DNA of 64,000 nt. It comes from Candidatus Dormiibacterota bacterium (lineage in GTDB: Bacteria; Vulcanimicrobiota; Vulcanimicrobiia; Vulcanimicrobiales; Vulcanimicrobiaceae). Made by a program: the position numbers and the translations under genes. The stretch lies in assembly GCA_035532035.1 (NCBI GenBank), contig DATKRS010000033.1:1-64000 (forward strand). Reading direction: 5' to 3'. This document shows positions 16,932 through 25,779 of the stretch, in pieces; position 1 is the stretch's first letter, and every line of letters starts with the position of its first letter. The notes below the pieces were generated by a model. That model worked only from the letters and a program-made list of their open reading frames with translations, was not told the DNA's origin and did no database searches.

Positions 16932-18211
16932 AAATCACCGTCGCCGGTCTCGGATACATCGGACTCCCCACCGCAGCGATGCTGGCGGAGAGCGGCCACG
17001 AAGTCCTCGGCTACGATACGGACAAGAAAGTCATCGCCGGCCTTGCGGCCGGACGCGTTGAGCTCGCCGAGCGCGGCGTCCGCGACTTGGTGCGCCGCGC
17101 TCTCGAAAGCGGACGTCTGCACCCGTCGTTGATGCCATTCCCTGCGGACGCGTTCGTCATCTGCGTTCCGACGCCGACGGTCGATCATCGTCCCGACCTG
17201 CGCGCTGTGGAGGCGGCCTTCGGTACGATCGTGCCGCTCGTGCGAGACGGCAACCTGATCATGCTCGAATCGACGGTGCCGCCCGGAACGACTCTTGCGG
17301 TCGCCGAGCGAACGTTTCGCGCCCTCGGGCGCGATCTCGATGCGATTCACCTCGCCCACTGTCCGGAGCGCGTGCTTCCCGGAAAGATCGTCGACGAGTT
17401 GCTCTGGAACGATCGCATCGTCGGAGGACGCCGCCCGGTCGACGCGGAGATGGCGCGCGCCGTCTATGCAACCTTTGCGCGCGGCGAGATTCACGTCACG
17501 GACCTCACGACGGCCGAAACCGTCAAAATTGTCGAGAACGCTTATCGCGACGTGAATATCGCCTTCGCCAACGAGCTCGCGATTCTCGCCGAGGCACTCG
17601 GCATCGACGCGTGGGAGACGATTCGGCTCGCGAACTGCCATCCGCGCGTCGACATTCTCTCCCCAGGACCCGGTGTGGGAGGGCACTGCATTCCCGTCGA
17701 CCCGCAGTTCCTGGCCAACGCCAATCCGTTTGCGAGCGAACTCATTCAAACGGCGCGTCGCGTGAACGAGCGCATGCCGCACGTCGTCACGCGCATCGTT
17801 CGCAGCGTCGCGCCGATCGAAACCGCGGATCACAAGATCGCCCTGCTGGGCGCGGCGTATAAGCCGGACATCGACGACGCCCGCGAGACGCCGACGCTCG
17901 CGATCGAGCACTTGCTCGCGGACGCCGGCTACACGGTCAGCGTTTATGACCCGATCGTAACGCAGTATCCAGGGACGGTCATCGCCGATTTCGAAGCCGC
18001 GGCGCGCGACGCGGACGTGCTGGTGATCGTCACGGATCACAGCCAGATCCGCGAGCTCGACCCGCAGGCCGTTGCGGCCGTGGTTCGCTCGAGAATATTG
18101 GTGGATTGTCGTAACGCGGTCGATGTCGATCGCTGGAACGCCGCCGGCTTCGACGTGCACGTTATCGGGCGCGGGACATTCCGTTCGACCGCGTTGGTCG
18201 CTGCGGCATGA
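16928..18211 (+). CDS. UDP-N-acetylhexosamine 6-dehydrogenase (WbpA/WecC type)
   Basis: 427 residues, the full three-part UDP-glucose/GDP-mannose dehydrogenase architecture. It has the N-terminal NAD site VAGLGYIGLPTA, ESTVPPGTT, the central helix motif TAETVKIVENAYRDVN (Lys200), the catalytic cysteine Cys254 in GPGVGGHCIPVDP, and a C-terminal domain with LLGAAYKPDIDDARE. It oxidises UDP-GlcNAc or UDP-ManNAc to the uronic acid. With the aminotransferase/dehydrogenase/acetyltransferase cassette at 6.6-9.5 kb it would supply UDP-GlcNAcA for the diacetamido pathway. The choice between the WbpA and WecC reaction is inference. Confidence 0.9.
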   Translation: MKITVAGLGYIGLPTAAMLAESGHEVLGYDTDKKVIAGLAAGRVELAERGVRDLVRRALESGRLHPSLMPFPADAFVICVPTPTVDHRPDLRAVEAAFGTIVPLVRDGNLIMLESTVPPGTTLAVAERTFRALGRDLDAIHLAHCPERVLPGKIVDELLWNDRIVGGRRPVDAEMARAVYATFARGEIHVTDLTTAETVKIVENAYRDVNIAFANELAILAEALGIDAWETIRLANCHPRVDILSPGPGVGGHCIPVDPQFLANANPFASELIQTARRVNERMPHVVTRIVRSVAPIETADHKIALLGAAYKPDIDDARETPTLAIEHLLADAGYTVSVYDPIVTQYPGTVIADFEAAARDADVLVIVTDHSQIRELDPQAVAAVVRSRILVDCRNAVDVDRWNAAGFDVHVIGRGTFRSTALVAAA

Positions 18212-19593
18212 ACCCGTCGCTCGTCGTTCTCGTTACGCGTCGGCCGAAGCGCTGGAAGCGGCAGATGATTGCGGCGTTGCGAAGCCGCGGCGTCGATGTG
18301 GTGGTGGTGACGCGTATCGAGGAATGCTCGCCGGGGGAACGCGTGCTGGATCTGCGGGCGGCCGCCACGCGCGCAAAGGCGCGATTGCCGCTCGCTCGAT
18401 CCTGGAGCGTCGAGATCGGGGAGGAGTACGGCGACATGCCGGCGTTCGGCGAGGCGCTTCGCGGAAGCGAGAGCGTGGAGGCGGCCTTGGTCGAGCGCGC
18501 ACCGGACGCGCGCGTGCTGAGGCAAGGGTGCTTTCCGTACGCGTCGCGCCACGCGCGAACGCTGGAGCGCGTCGTCCAGCAATCGGCAGCGTGGATCTGT
18601 GAAGAACTGGAGTCGCCGGCACGGCGAAGCGCGCCGGAGCAGTGGAAAGATGCCGCGCCGGCCGAGCGCATCGGGCTCGTCGACGCGGTTCGGTTCGCGT
18701 TTCGCGAGCTCGTGCGATTCGCCGGGCACGCCCTGCGCGCCGTGTTCGAAGACGTTCGTTGGGACGTTGCCGTGACGAACGGCTCGCTTGAGCGCTTCAT
18801 CGAGAATCCTCGTAATGCATGGCTGCACTGGGTCGCGCGCGACGAGCGGGAGTTCCTCGCGGATCCCTTCGTAATGCGCGGAGAGTCGGGCGGCCCGCGA
18901 CTACTCTGCGAAACGATGAACGGATCGACGCCGAGCATCGTCTCTATCGACCTCGACGATCGCTACGGCGAGCGCCGACCCGTCCTCGACGGTCTCGACG
19001 CCGCGTCGTATCCGTACGTGTTTGAGGTGGACCAAGAGCTATGGCTGACGCCCGAACAACACGCGCGCGGAAGCCTCGGAGCGTATCGGATGTCCGGTCT
19101 GGAGGCCGAGCCCGTCACGGCAATTCTCGAAGGCGTTGCAGCGGTCGACCCGACGATCATCCGTCACGACGGCCGGTGGTGGCTCTTCTGTACGCTTGCC
19201 GATGACGGCCCGAACTACGCGCTACGCATCTACTGGTCGGAGCATCCGGGCGGCCCGTGGCATGCTCACAAGCGCAATCCGGCAAAGGTCGACGTCAGGG
19301 GCGCGCGACCTGCCGGAAACTTCTTTCTGCGCGGCGGCGTTCTCCATCGTCCGGCCCAGGATTGCAGCGGACGATACGGCCGCGCGATCGCGATCCAGCG
19401 CGTCGATGTGCTCACCCCGGAAGACTTCGAAGAAGCGTGCGTCGCACGCATCGACGTCTCCATGATCGCGCGCCGGGACGCTATCGGCGTACACACCCTC
19501 TCGCACGGTCACGGTTGGGTCGCACTCGACGCACAGTTCGCGCGCTGGTCCCTGCGCAAACCCCTGCGCATGCTGCAGGCGCGGTTCACGTGA
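18208..19593 (+). CDS. Beta-propeller protein related to the GINT1 N-terminal (GH43-like) domain
   Basis: 461 residues. The first about 190 residues hold a region resembling the formyltransferase-like/acceptor part of this family (VLRQGCFPYASRH, then RTLERVVQQSAAW). The second part has propeller-blade phrases: LADPFVMRG, SYPYVFEVDQELWLTPE, VDPTIIRHDGRWWLFCT and NPAKVDVRGARPAG. These match the pattern of bacterial proteins annotated as glucosamine inositolphosphorylceramide transferase 1 N-terminal-domain proteins, which occur in polysaccharide clusters. Biochemical role in bacteria is uncertain. It overlaps both neighbours, so it belongs to the operon. Confidence 0.6.
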   Translation: MNPSLVVLVTRRPKRWKRQMIAALRSRGVDVVVVTRIEECSPGERVLDLRAAATRAKARLPLARSWSVEIGEEYGDMPAFGEALRGSESVEAALVERAPDARVLRQGCFPYASRHARTLERVVQQSAAWICEELESPARRSAPEQWKDAAPAERIGLVDAVRFAFRELVRFAGHALRAVFEDVRWDVAVTNGSLERFIENPRNAWLHWVARDEREFLADPFVMRGESGGPRLLCETMNGSTPSIVSIDLDDRYGERRPVLDGLDAASYPYVFEVDQELWLTPEQHARGSLGAYRMSGLEAEPVTAILEGVAAVDPTIIRHDGRWWLFCTLADDGPNYALRIYWSEHPGGPWHAHKRNPAKVDVRGARPAGNFFLRGGVLHRPAQDCSGRYGRAIAIQRVDVLTPEDFEEACVARIDVSMIARRDAIGVHTLSHGHGWVALDAQFARWSLRKPLRMLQARFT

Positions 19594-20957
19594 TGCGCGT
19601 CACGGCGCGGCGCGCAGAGCCGGGAGTTGCCGCAATCGCGGCGGTCCTGCTCATGGCCGGAGCGACGGTCGTTTGGGCTTCTCGTACCGTCGCGCAGCGC
19701 GGAACTTCTGGACTGATCGAGGTGCTCGCCGCCGCCGCCGTGCCACTCGCGGCGTGGTTTGCCTGGACGAGGCCGCTGATCGTGCCCTACGGACTCTATG
19801 CCGTCGCTGCGCCTCTCGACGTCTTCACCCTGTTGAGCCGGCACGAAGGAACGATCGCCCGTCTCTTGGGATTACTCTCGGCCGTAGCGTTGATTCTCTA
19901 TGCCGTGCGTACGCAGAGCGTGCGCACGCCGCCGCGCGCGGTCGTATGGCTTGCGTTGCTCTGTGGGTGGATGGCGCTCTCGACCCTCTGGTCGATCGGC
20001 GAGGACCCCGGCCGGGAGGCGCTCACCTTGCTGCAGCTCGCAGGTTTGTACCTTGCCGTCGCGTGCTTTCCCATCCGGCGCCGCGATCTGGTCCCACTGC
20101 TCGGTTTCATCCTGGCGAGTGGCGTCGTCGCGGCAGCGATCGGCATCTACGAGTTCAGATCCGAAGGTTTCCAACAAGCGCAGTTTCTGCAAGCGTACAA
20201 CCGCATCAACATCACCTTCGGTCAAGCTGCACTCGACCCGAACCTCTACGGTGACGGGCTGCTGCTTCCGTTCGCAGTTGCACTGACGTGGTTCGTACGG
20301 GCTCGGGTGCTCGTTGCGCGTGCGCTCGCAGCCGGTGCGATGCTTGCCATCCTGACGGCACTCGCGCTTGCCGCATCGCGCGAAGCCGCGATCGGTCTCG
20401 CTATCGAGATCTTCGTCCTCCTGACCGCGCTGCGCGCGTGGAGGCGCGCGATTCTACCGCTCTCGGCCATCGTGGGCGGGACGCTCGTGGCGTTTCCGAA
20501 CGTCATCATCCGCGCGCTCGCGGACTCCGGGAACGGTGGAAGCGGCCGGACGTCGATCTGGCACGTGGGCGTGGCGGCATTCCTGCAGCATCCGCTCGCC
20601 GGTGCCGGATCCGGCAGCTTTGCAACGGTCTACGACCGTTGGTACTTGAAGATCTCTCAGACGTACGACGACGGCTGGCACCGTGCGTCCCACGATCTAA
20701 TCGTTCACTACGGCGTCGAGTTGGGGCTGATCGGGCTCGTGCTTCTGGCCGGCTGGTGCGTCTCTCAATGGCTGATGGCCCGCGCGCTCCCGCGCGTGGG
20801 GCTGCTCGGCGATGTTCGCGCGATCTGTCTCGCGGCGTTCGCAGCGCTCGCGTTCGTATCGTTCTTCGTGGACCTCTTCGATGCGAAGTTCGTCTGGCTC
20901 GCATTCGGGCTCGTCGCTCAGGCGCGCACGCTGGCCGTGTACGGAGATCGCGCGTGA
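19593..20957 (+). CDS. O-antigen polymerase/ligase-like membrane protein (Wzy/WaaL family)
   Basis: 454 residues with about eleven hydrophobic segments. A large extracytoplasmic loop before the last helices carries SGRTSIWHVGVAAFLQHPL, GAGSGSFATVYDRW and HRASHDLIVHYGVELGLIG, the signature of PF04932 O-antigen ligase/polymerase proteins (the conserved histidine is in ASHD). An earlier ALDPNLYGDGLLLPF motif also fits. In this context a Wzy role, polymerising undecaprenyl-linked repeat units, is more likely than LPS ligation. ATG 19593 overlaps the upstream TGA by one base; the longer open frame upstream is antisense-like shadow. Confidence 0.85.
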   Translation: MRVTARRAEPGVAAIAAVLLMAGATVVWASRTVAQRGTSGLIEVLAAAAVPLAAWFAWTRPLIVPYGLYAVAAPLDVFTLLSRHEGTIARLLGLLSAVALILYAVRTQSVRTPPRAVVWLALLCGWMALSTLWSIGEDPGREALTLLQLAGLYLAVACFPIRRRDLVPLLGFILASGVVAAAIGIYEFRSEGFQQAQFLQAYNRINITFGQAALDPNLYGDGLLLPFAVALTWFVRARVLVARALAAGAMLAILTALALAASREAAIGLAIEIFVLLTALRAWRRAILPLSAIVGGTLVAFPNVIIRALADSGNGGSGRTSIWHVGVAAFLQHPLAGAGSGSFATVYDRWYLKISQTYDDGWHRASHDLIVHYGVELGLIGLVLLAGWCVSQWLMARALPRVGLLGDVRAICLAAFAALAFVSFFVDLFDAKFVWLAFGLVAQARTLAVYGDRA

Positions 20958-22021
20958 CGGTCGAGCGGATCGCGACGCTCGAGGAGTTCGAGCGAATACG
21001 TGGCCCCTATGAAGGGCTCTACCGAAAGGACCCCAGCCGCGGCGTCTTCGTCTCGTGGGAGTGGCTGCGCTCGTACTTTGCTGCGATGCGCGGCCGGTGG
21101 ACGGTTCTTGCGGTCGCGCGCGACGCGCGGTACGTCGGTTTCTGCGTGCTCGTCGAGAGCGGTCTTGCAGTCGGACCGCTTCGCCTGTATCGCGAGCTCG
21201 CGCTCGGCGCCTACCCAACTGCCGACTACGGCGCGCTGATTGCAGAAGAGGGAGAGGACATCCTCGAGGAGATCGCGTGCGCGATCGACGCGATGCCGTG
21301 GGACCTGTTCCGGGCGTGCAACGTTCGCGATCCGCGCGTCGGGCACGTCGTCGCGCATCTTCGTTCGTTAGGGAATGGCATCAGTGAAGAGCCGCGCAAT
21401 AGCTGCCGCTTCGTTCCGCTGCCCGCGTCGTGGGAGGAGTATGCAGCCCGCAATCGCAGCGGCGACAAACGCTACGTCAACCGCCGCCGTAATCTGTGGC
21501 GCGAGGCGAGCCTCGTCGAGGCCGACGCAACGACCGTGGACGAGTATATCGACACGCTCCTGCGCATGCACCACCGTCGCTGGCGCTCGAACCTGCACAA
21601 AGCACGCCGCACGTACGGCAAGCTCTTTCGCGAGGCGTACGAGCGAGGCTGCTGCCGGATTGCCGTGCTCTGGAGTGCCGATCGCCGTCCACTTGCCGCA
21701 CAAGCGGCATTCGTGGACGCAGAACGGCGCTCGTGGGGCGTCTACATGCTCGCATACGATCGCCTCGCCGGCAAGGGCTCGCCGGGGATAGGCATGCTCG
21801 CCAAAGGGCTCGAGCGCGCGATCGATCAAGGGTTCGCAGAATACGACTTCTTGCGCGGAGACGAGCCCTACAAGGCCCGCTTCGGAACGCAGGTGCGCTT
21901 GCTCGAGAACTACGTCGCTCGCCGCACGTCCGCGCGCAGCGCAGCGAAAGAGCGCGCGTGGAGAGCGGCGTTGCACGTGAAATCCATTCTGCGGCGCGTG
22001 CTCTTCGGGAGAACCCTCTGA
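20954..22021 (+). CDS. GNAT/FemAB-like acyltransferase (CelD/BcsL type)
   Basis: 355 residues, GTG start overlapping the polymerase stop. Features of the PF13480 GNAT family seen in cellulose/exopolysaccharide loci: the N-terminal SWEWLRSYFAAM, the central RRRNLWREASL, MHHRRW, and the C-terminal WGVYMLAYDRLAGKGSPGIGM followed by YDFLRGDEPYKARFG. Such enzymes transfer acyl or aminoacyl groups to sugars or lipid-linked intermediates. Likely decorates the repeat unit; the substrate is unknown. Confidence 0.8.
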   Translation: MTVERIATLEEFERIRGPYEGLYRKDPSRGVFVSWEWLRSYFAAMRGRWTVLAVARDARYVGFCVLVESGLAVGPLRLYRELALGAYPTADYGALIAEEGEDILEEIACAIDAMPWDLFRACNVRDPRVGHVVAHLRSLGNGISEEPRNSCRFVPLPASWEEYAARNRSGDKRYVNRRRNLWREASLVEADATTVDEYIDTLLRMHHRRWRSNLHKARRTYGKLFREAYERGCCRIAVLWSADRRPLAAQAAFVDAERRSWGVYMLAYDRLAGKGSPGIGMLAKGLERAIDQGFAEYDFLRGDEPYKARFGTQVRLLENYVARRTSARSAAKERAWRAALHVKSILRRVLFGRTL

Positions 22022-23223
22022 TGGCTCGGGCGCTCATCATCACCCAGTACTACGCTCCCGAGCCCTGTGCGGCGGCACACCGCATGTCGGCACTCGCGCG
22101 AGCGATGCGCGCGCGCGGCATGGACGTCACGGTGCTCGCGCCGATGCCCTCGTTCCCCTCGGGGCGTGTGGATCCAGCGTACCGTGGAAGGAGATTCGTA
22201 CGCGAGTTGGTCGACGGAATCGACGTCGTCCGCCTTCCACACATCGCAACGGCGCGGCGGCACGGCCGCTTCTTGGCGTGGCTGAGCTTTGCCGTGTCGG
22301 CGTCGGTATACGCGTTATGCTTCGCGAAGCGCGCCGACGTGGTCGTCGTAAGCTCGCCGCCGATCACGCTCGCGCTTCCGGCACTCGCGGTACGGCTCGT
22401 GCGTGGTTCGCGCCTCGTCGTAGACGTGCGAGACGTCTTTCCCGACCTGCCCGTCCAGATGGGCGTCTGGCGCGAGAATGCTCTCGTAACCCGCGCCGTT
22501 GGGGCCGTAGTCGATCGCCTCTACTCACTCGCGTCGTTGATCGTTGCGGTCACGCCGACGGCGGTTGTGCATGTGCGGCGGCGCGCGCTGCGCACGGCGA
22601 TTCTGCTCGCCCCCAACGGATGCGACCGCGTCGATCCCGAGCGGGGCGTCATCAAGCGGCGTAACGGCGAGTTCGTCGCCACCTTCACGGGAAACATGGG
22701 ATTGGCCAACGGCATGGACCTTATTCTGGATGCCGCAAAACTCGTTGCGAATGACGACATTCGCGTCGCATTGATCGGCGGCGGCGCCGATTACGAGCAC
22801 GTCCTGGCCCGGATCGGCGAGGAGAGCATCGAAAACGTAGATGTCTACGGCGTGCTGCCGCGCGAGCGGGCGGTCGGAGCGCTCGCGGAATCGGACGCGG
22901 CGCTCGTCGTGCTACGCGAAGGAATCGGCGAGAGCGTTCCCACGAAGCTCTTCGACGCCTTCGCCGTCGAATGTCCGGTCGTGCTGTGCGCTGCAGGGGA
23001 GGCGCGCCGGGTGGTCGCCGAGTCCGTCGGCGGAATCTGCAGCGCCCCAGGCGACCCGGAATCCCTCGCGGATGCGCTTCGTCGGTTGGCCGGTGACCGG
23101 CAGCTCGCGGCCGCCTTCGGCCGCGCAGGATCGCGCTATGCGACCGGCTTCGACCGGGGAGTGATTATGGAGCTTCTCGCTGCACGTATTGGAGAAATCA
23201 AGGAGGAAGTATGGGCGGTATAA
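22021..23223 (+). CDS. Glycosyltransferase family 4 (WbuB-like)
   Basis: 400 residues. The N-terminal domain opens ALIITQYYAPEPCAAAHRM, characteristic of WbuB/fucosaminyltransferase-like GT4 enzymes, and contains DVRDVFPDLPVQMG. The C-terminal domain has ATFTGNMGLANGMDLILDA and ESVPTKLFDAFAVECPVVL. It probably adds an acetamido sugar to the lipid-linked repeat unit. ATG 22021 shares one base with the previous stop. The last 13 bases overlap the start of the secreted protein gene downstream. Confidence 0.87.
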   Translation: MARALIITQYYAPEPCAAAHRMSALARAMRARGMDVTVLAPMPSFPSGRVDPAYRGRRFVRELVDGIDVVRLPHIATARRHGRFLAWLSFAVSASVYALCFAKRADVVVVSSPPITLALPALAVRLVRGSRLVVDVRDVFPDLPVQMGVWRENALVTRAVGAVVDRLYSLASLIVAVTPTAVVHVRRRALRTAILLAPNGCDRVDPERGVIKRRNGEFVATFTGNMGLANGMDLILDAAKLVANDDIRVALIGGGADYEHVLARIGEESIENVDVYGVLPRERAVGALAESDAALVVLREGIGESVPTKLFDAFAVECPVVLCAAGEARRVVAESVGGICSAPGDPESLADALRRLAGDRQLAAAFGRAGSRYATGFDRGVIMELLAARIGEIKEEVWAV

Positions 23224-24698
23224 CTTTGTACGCCGTGCGATTGCTGCGCGGCGCGGCCGTTGGAGCGGCGTTTCTCGCAAGCGCATGCGGCGCACAGGGG
23301 GGGCATGCGATCGCTGCCGTTCAGGTTCCGCAGGGATGGCCGAGCGCGTCGCCGAGCGTACCGACCCACGTGCAAAACTGGATGTACGCGTGTGCGAGTG
23401 CAGCGCAAACGTGCGTGGAGCTCGATAACGTCGGAATCCCAGCTGCATGGATGGCGACGCACGTCGACTGGAACGAAGTCTACTACCGGGACGCCGACGA
23501 CGCGACGTCCTCGCAGCTCGCCGCAGCCGGCGCGCGGCACATCGTGGTCTACACGGACCCGAACATCTCGTCGTACTGTCCTATTCCGCCCGGGTACTCT
23601 CTTGCCTCATCCGACTTCCCCGAGAACGGTGATAATTGCGCGGGGCAGGTCGCGCGCTATCTCCACGCGGAGAACGGCGGCTATGCACACGCATACGAGC
23701 ACCAGGGTAACGGCAACCGGCTCGTCGATCATGCGGACGGCCTCTTCGACGGTCAGGCCAGCGAGCCGTTTGCGATCGGCGATCCCGATCTGCAGGGGGC
23801 GTTCCATACCGTCACCCTTCAGAACCGCTACGCCAGCGACGTGTTCGAAGACGACGGCGGCGGATCGTACAATTGCGTCGTCGACAGCAACGGCACGTGC
23901 ACCGGAACCTTCGGACCGGCCGCGTACGCACCGCCAGGATGCGACGACAGCGGGGGGTACTGGTGTTACAAGTACGGCGAGACCGCGTACGAATGGGATC
24001 GAGCTGCCAATCCGCAGGAAGCCTACGCGAACGATGCGATCGCGCTGGTCAACGCCTCGGCGCACGCCGTTATCGGCAACGACGGGCTCGGAACGGATGC
24101 GTACGACGTCCAGTGGCTGAGCGCGTCGCGCGTGGAGGGTGCGATGGCCGAGAACGCGTGGACGCAGCGCGCGGATCCGTCGGCATGGATGGATCGCGCG
24201 GACGCCATCCTTCTCTATCACAGTCGTGGAAAGTTCGTCGTCGAAGAGGATGCCGACGCATCGGGCTTGATGTTTCAGATCGCGAGCCACTGGATCGTCT
24301 ACGACCCGGTCTACTCGATCGAGTTCTTGGCGGAGGCCAACGTGGCGCCGCGTAGCGTGGGCACGAACGATATGACGTTTCCTGAGGAATCGATCGTTCC
24401 GACCGATCCGCGCAGCGCTACTCCGCTCTCGAACGACGTCACCGCGTTTGAAAGCGCGCCCGGGCTTTTCGTCCGCGAGTACGCGAGCTGCTACGAGAAC
24501 GGCGTCTCGATCGGCTATTGCGCCGCGGTCGTGAATGCTACCGGGTCACCACTCGAGCTCGCGGGCCTGACCCAGCACTACTCGCGCGTCCTCGTGCGCA
24601 ACACGAGCGCAACGTGGGCTGCCGGCGGCACCCCGGTGTGGTCGAACGCCGCGCCGTCGACGATCGGCGCGAATGCGGGCCTCATCCTCGCGCAGTAG
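23211..24698 (+). CDS. Secreted/lipoprotein of unknown function (495 aa)
   Basis: Strong AAGGAGGAAGT just before ATG 23211. The N-terminus MGGITLYAVRLLRG is followed by a hydrophobic core ending LASACG, a near-lipobox (alanine at -3 rather than leucine), so it is either a lipoprotein or cleaved nearby. The mature part is acidic and Tyr/Trp/Cys-rich (eight or more Cys), with motifs HIVVYTDPNISSYCP, GNDGLGTDAYDVQWLSA and a C-terminal beta-rich stretch. The strand/helix pattern suggests a TIM-barrel-like glycosidase, but I recognise no catalytic signature. Last gene of the plus-strand run; its 3' end overlaps a convergent GT by 17 bases. Confidence 0.65.
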   Translation: MGGITLYAVRLLRGAAVGAAFLASACGAQGGHAIAAVQVPQGWPSASPSVPTHVQNWMYACASAAQTCVELDNVGIPAAWMATHVDWNEVYYRDADDATSSQLAAAGARHIVVYTDPNISSYCPIPPGYSLASSDFPENGDNCAGQVARYLHAENGGYAHAYEHQGNGNRLVDHADGLFDGQASEPFAIGDPDLQGAFHTVTLQNRYASDVFEDDGGGSYNCVVDSNGTCTGTFGPAAYAPPGCDDSGGYWCYKYGETAYEWDRAANPQEAYANDAIALVNASAHAVIGNDGLGTDAYDVQWLSASRVEGAMAENAWTQRADPSAWMDRADAILLYHSRGKFVVEEDADASGLMFQIASHWIVYDPVYSIEFLAEANVAPRSVGTNDMTFPEESIVPTDPRSATPLSNDVTAFESAPGLFVREYASCYENGVSIGYCAAVVNATGSPLELAGLTQHYSRVLVRNTSATWAAGGTPVWSNAAPSTIGANAGLILAQ

Positions 24699-25779
24699 CG
24701 TAAGAGCCGGCAAGCTTCTCGTAGAGCCGAGCATAGGTTGCCGCGGTGCGCTCGATCGAGAAGCGCGTTCGGAGCAGGGAAAGGTCGTCGGACCCCTGGT
24801 GCGCGCGGCGAAGGGCCGTTTCGAGGCTCCTCGCAATCGACGCCGGCTGAAAGTCATCGCTGACCGCCGCATCGCAGAGAACCTCGCGCGCGCCGGGCCA
24901 CGGTGTAGAAACGATGGGTACGCCGGCGCACAGCGCCTCGATCAGCGATAGCGGCATGGCCTCGCTCTGCGACGTGTTGAGCACGGCATCGGCTGCATGG
25001 AGAAGAATACCCGCGTCGGTGCGATAGCCCAGAAGGTGCACGCGCGTTGCGATTCCCTCCGCGTTCGCCGCGATCGCAATCTCATCGCGCAGCGGGCCTT
25101 CGCCGGCGAAATAGACGTGCGCGTTCAACTCCGCGGGAAGCAACCCACACGCCGCAAGCGCGCGAAGCGGTTGCTTCACGGAATCCAGGCGCCCAAGGAA
25201 GAGGATGACGCGCGCGCCCGCGGGCGCGCCGAGTGCGCGGCGCGCCCGCTCGCGACTGCATGTACCGATGGCCTCGAGCGCGATGCCGTTTGGAACGACG
25301 GCGATGCGACCGGCGGGGACGCGCTCGAAGGCGGAGATGCGTTCTGCATGGGCGTGCGTCAATGCGACGATGCCGGCGGTTTGCCGGTGGAGCAGGCGCG
25401 TCAGCGCGCGGCGCAGGAGGGAGGTAGAAAAGTCGTTGCCGTGCTCGGTGTGCACGATGCATCGCGCTCCAGCCGCGAGCGCCGCGAGGCGCCCCCAATG
25501 CTTCCCATGTGCGAGATGCGTGTGAACGATGTCCGGGCGAAGCCGCCGGATATGCGACGTCAAACGAAAGAAAAAGCTTATTCCACCGCCTCGAGCACCA
25601 GTGCCGTGACGCCCTGCGGAATAGACGGTAACCCCTTGCGGCGGCGTCGCCGCCGGGGAATCGTAGATCGTAACGATCGATGCGTCTATTCCAGCGGAAC
25701 GCTGTGCCGCGGCAAGCGCCGCGACGAGGCGCTCCCCGCCATAGGTCCCAAGCTGCGTCACGACGTGAACGACGCGCAT
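24682..25779 (-). CDS. Glycosyltransferase family 4
   Basis: 365 residues. Starts MRVVHVVTQLGTYGGERLV (the glycine-rich acceptor loop), with HTHLAHGKHWGR and HTEHGND, then the GT4 donor domain VILFLGRLDSVKQPLRAL, FAGEGPLRDEI and SEAMPLSLIEALCAGVPIVS. ATG 25779 shares one base with the stop of the upstream GT gene. The open frame extends about 100 codons further, but that part is out-of-frame shadow of the neighbour. Together with the next gene it forms a two-gene minus-strand glycosyltransferase unit within the polysaccharide locus. Confidence 0.88.
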   Translation of the reverse strand: MRVVHVVTQLGTYGGERLVAALAAAQRSAGIDASIVTIYDSPAATPPQGVTVYSAGRHGTGARGGGISFFFRLTSHIRRLRPDIVHTHLAHGKHWGRLAALAAGARCIVHTEHGNDFSTSLLRRALTRLLHRQTAGIVALTHAHAERISAFERVPAGRIAVVPNGIALEAIGTCSRERARRALGAPAGARVILFLGRLDSVKQPLRALAACGLLPAELNAHVYFAGEGPLRDEIAIAANAEGIATRVHLLGYRTDAGILLHAADAVLNTSQSEAMPLSLIEALCAGVPIVSTPWPGAREVLCDAAVSDDFQPASIARSLETALRRAHQGSDDLSLLRTRFSIERTAATYARLYEKLAGSYATARG

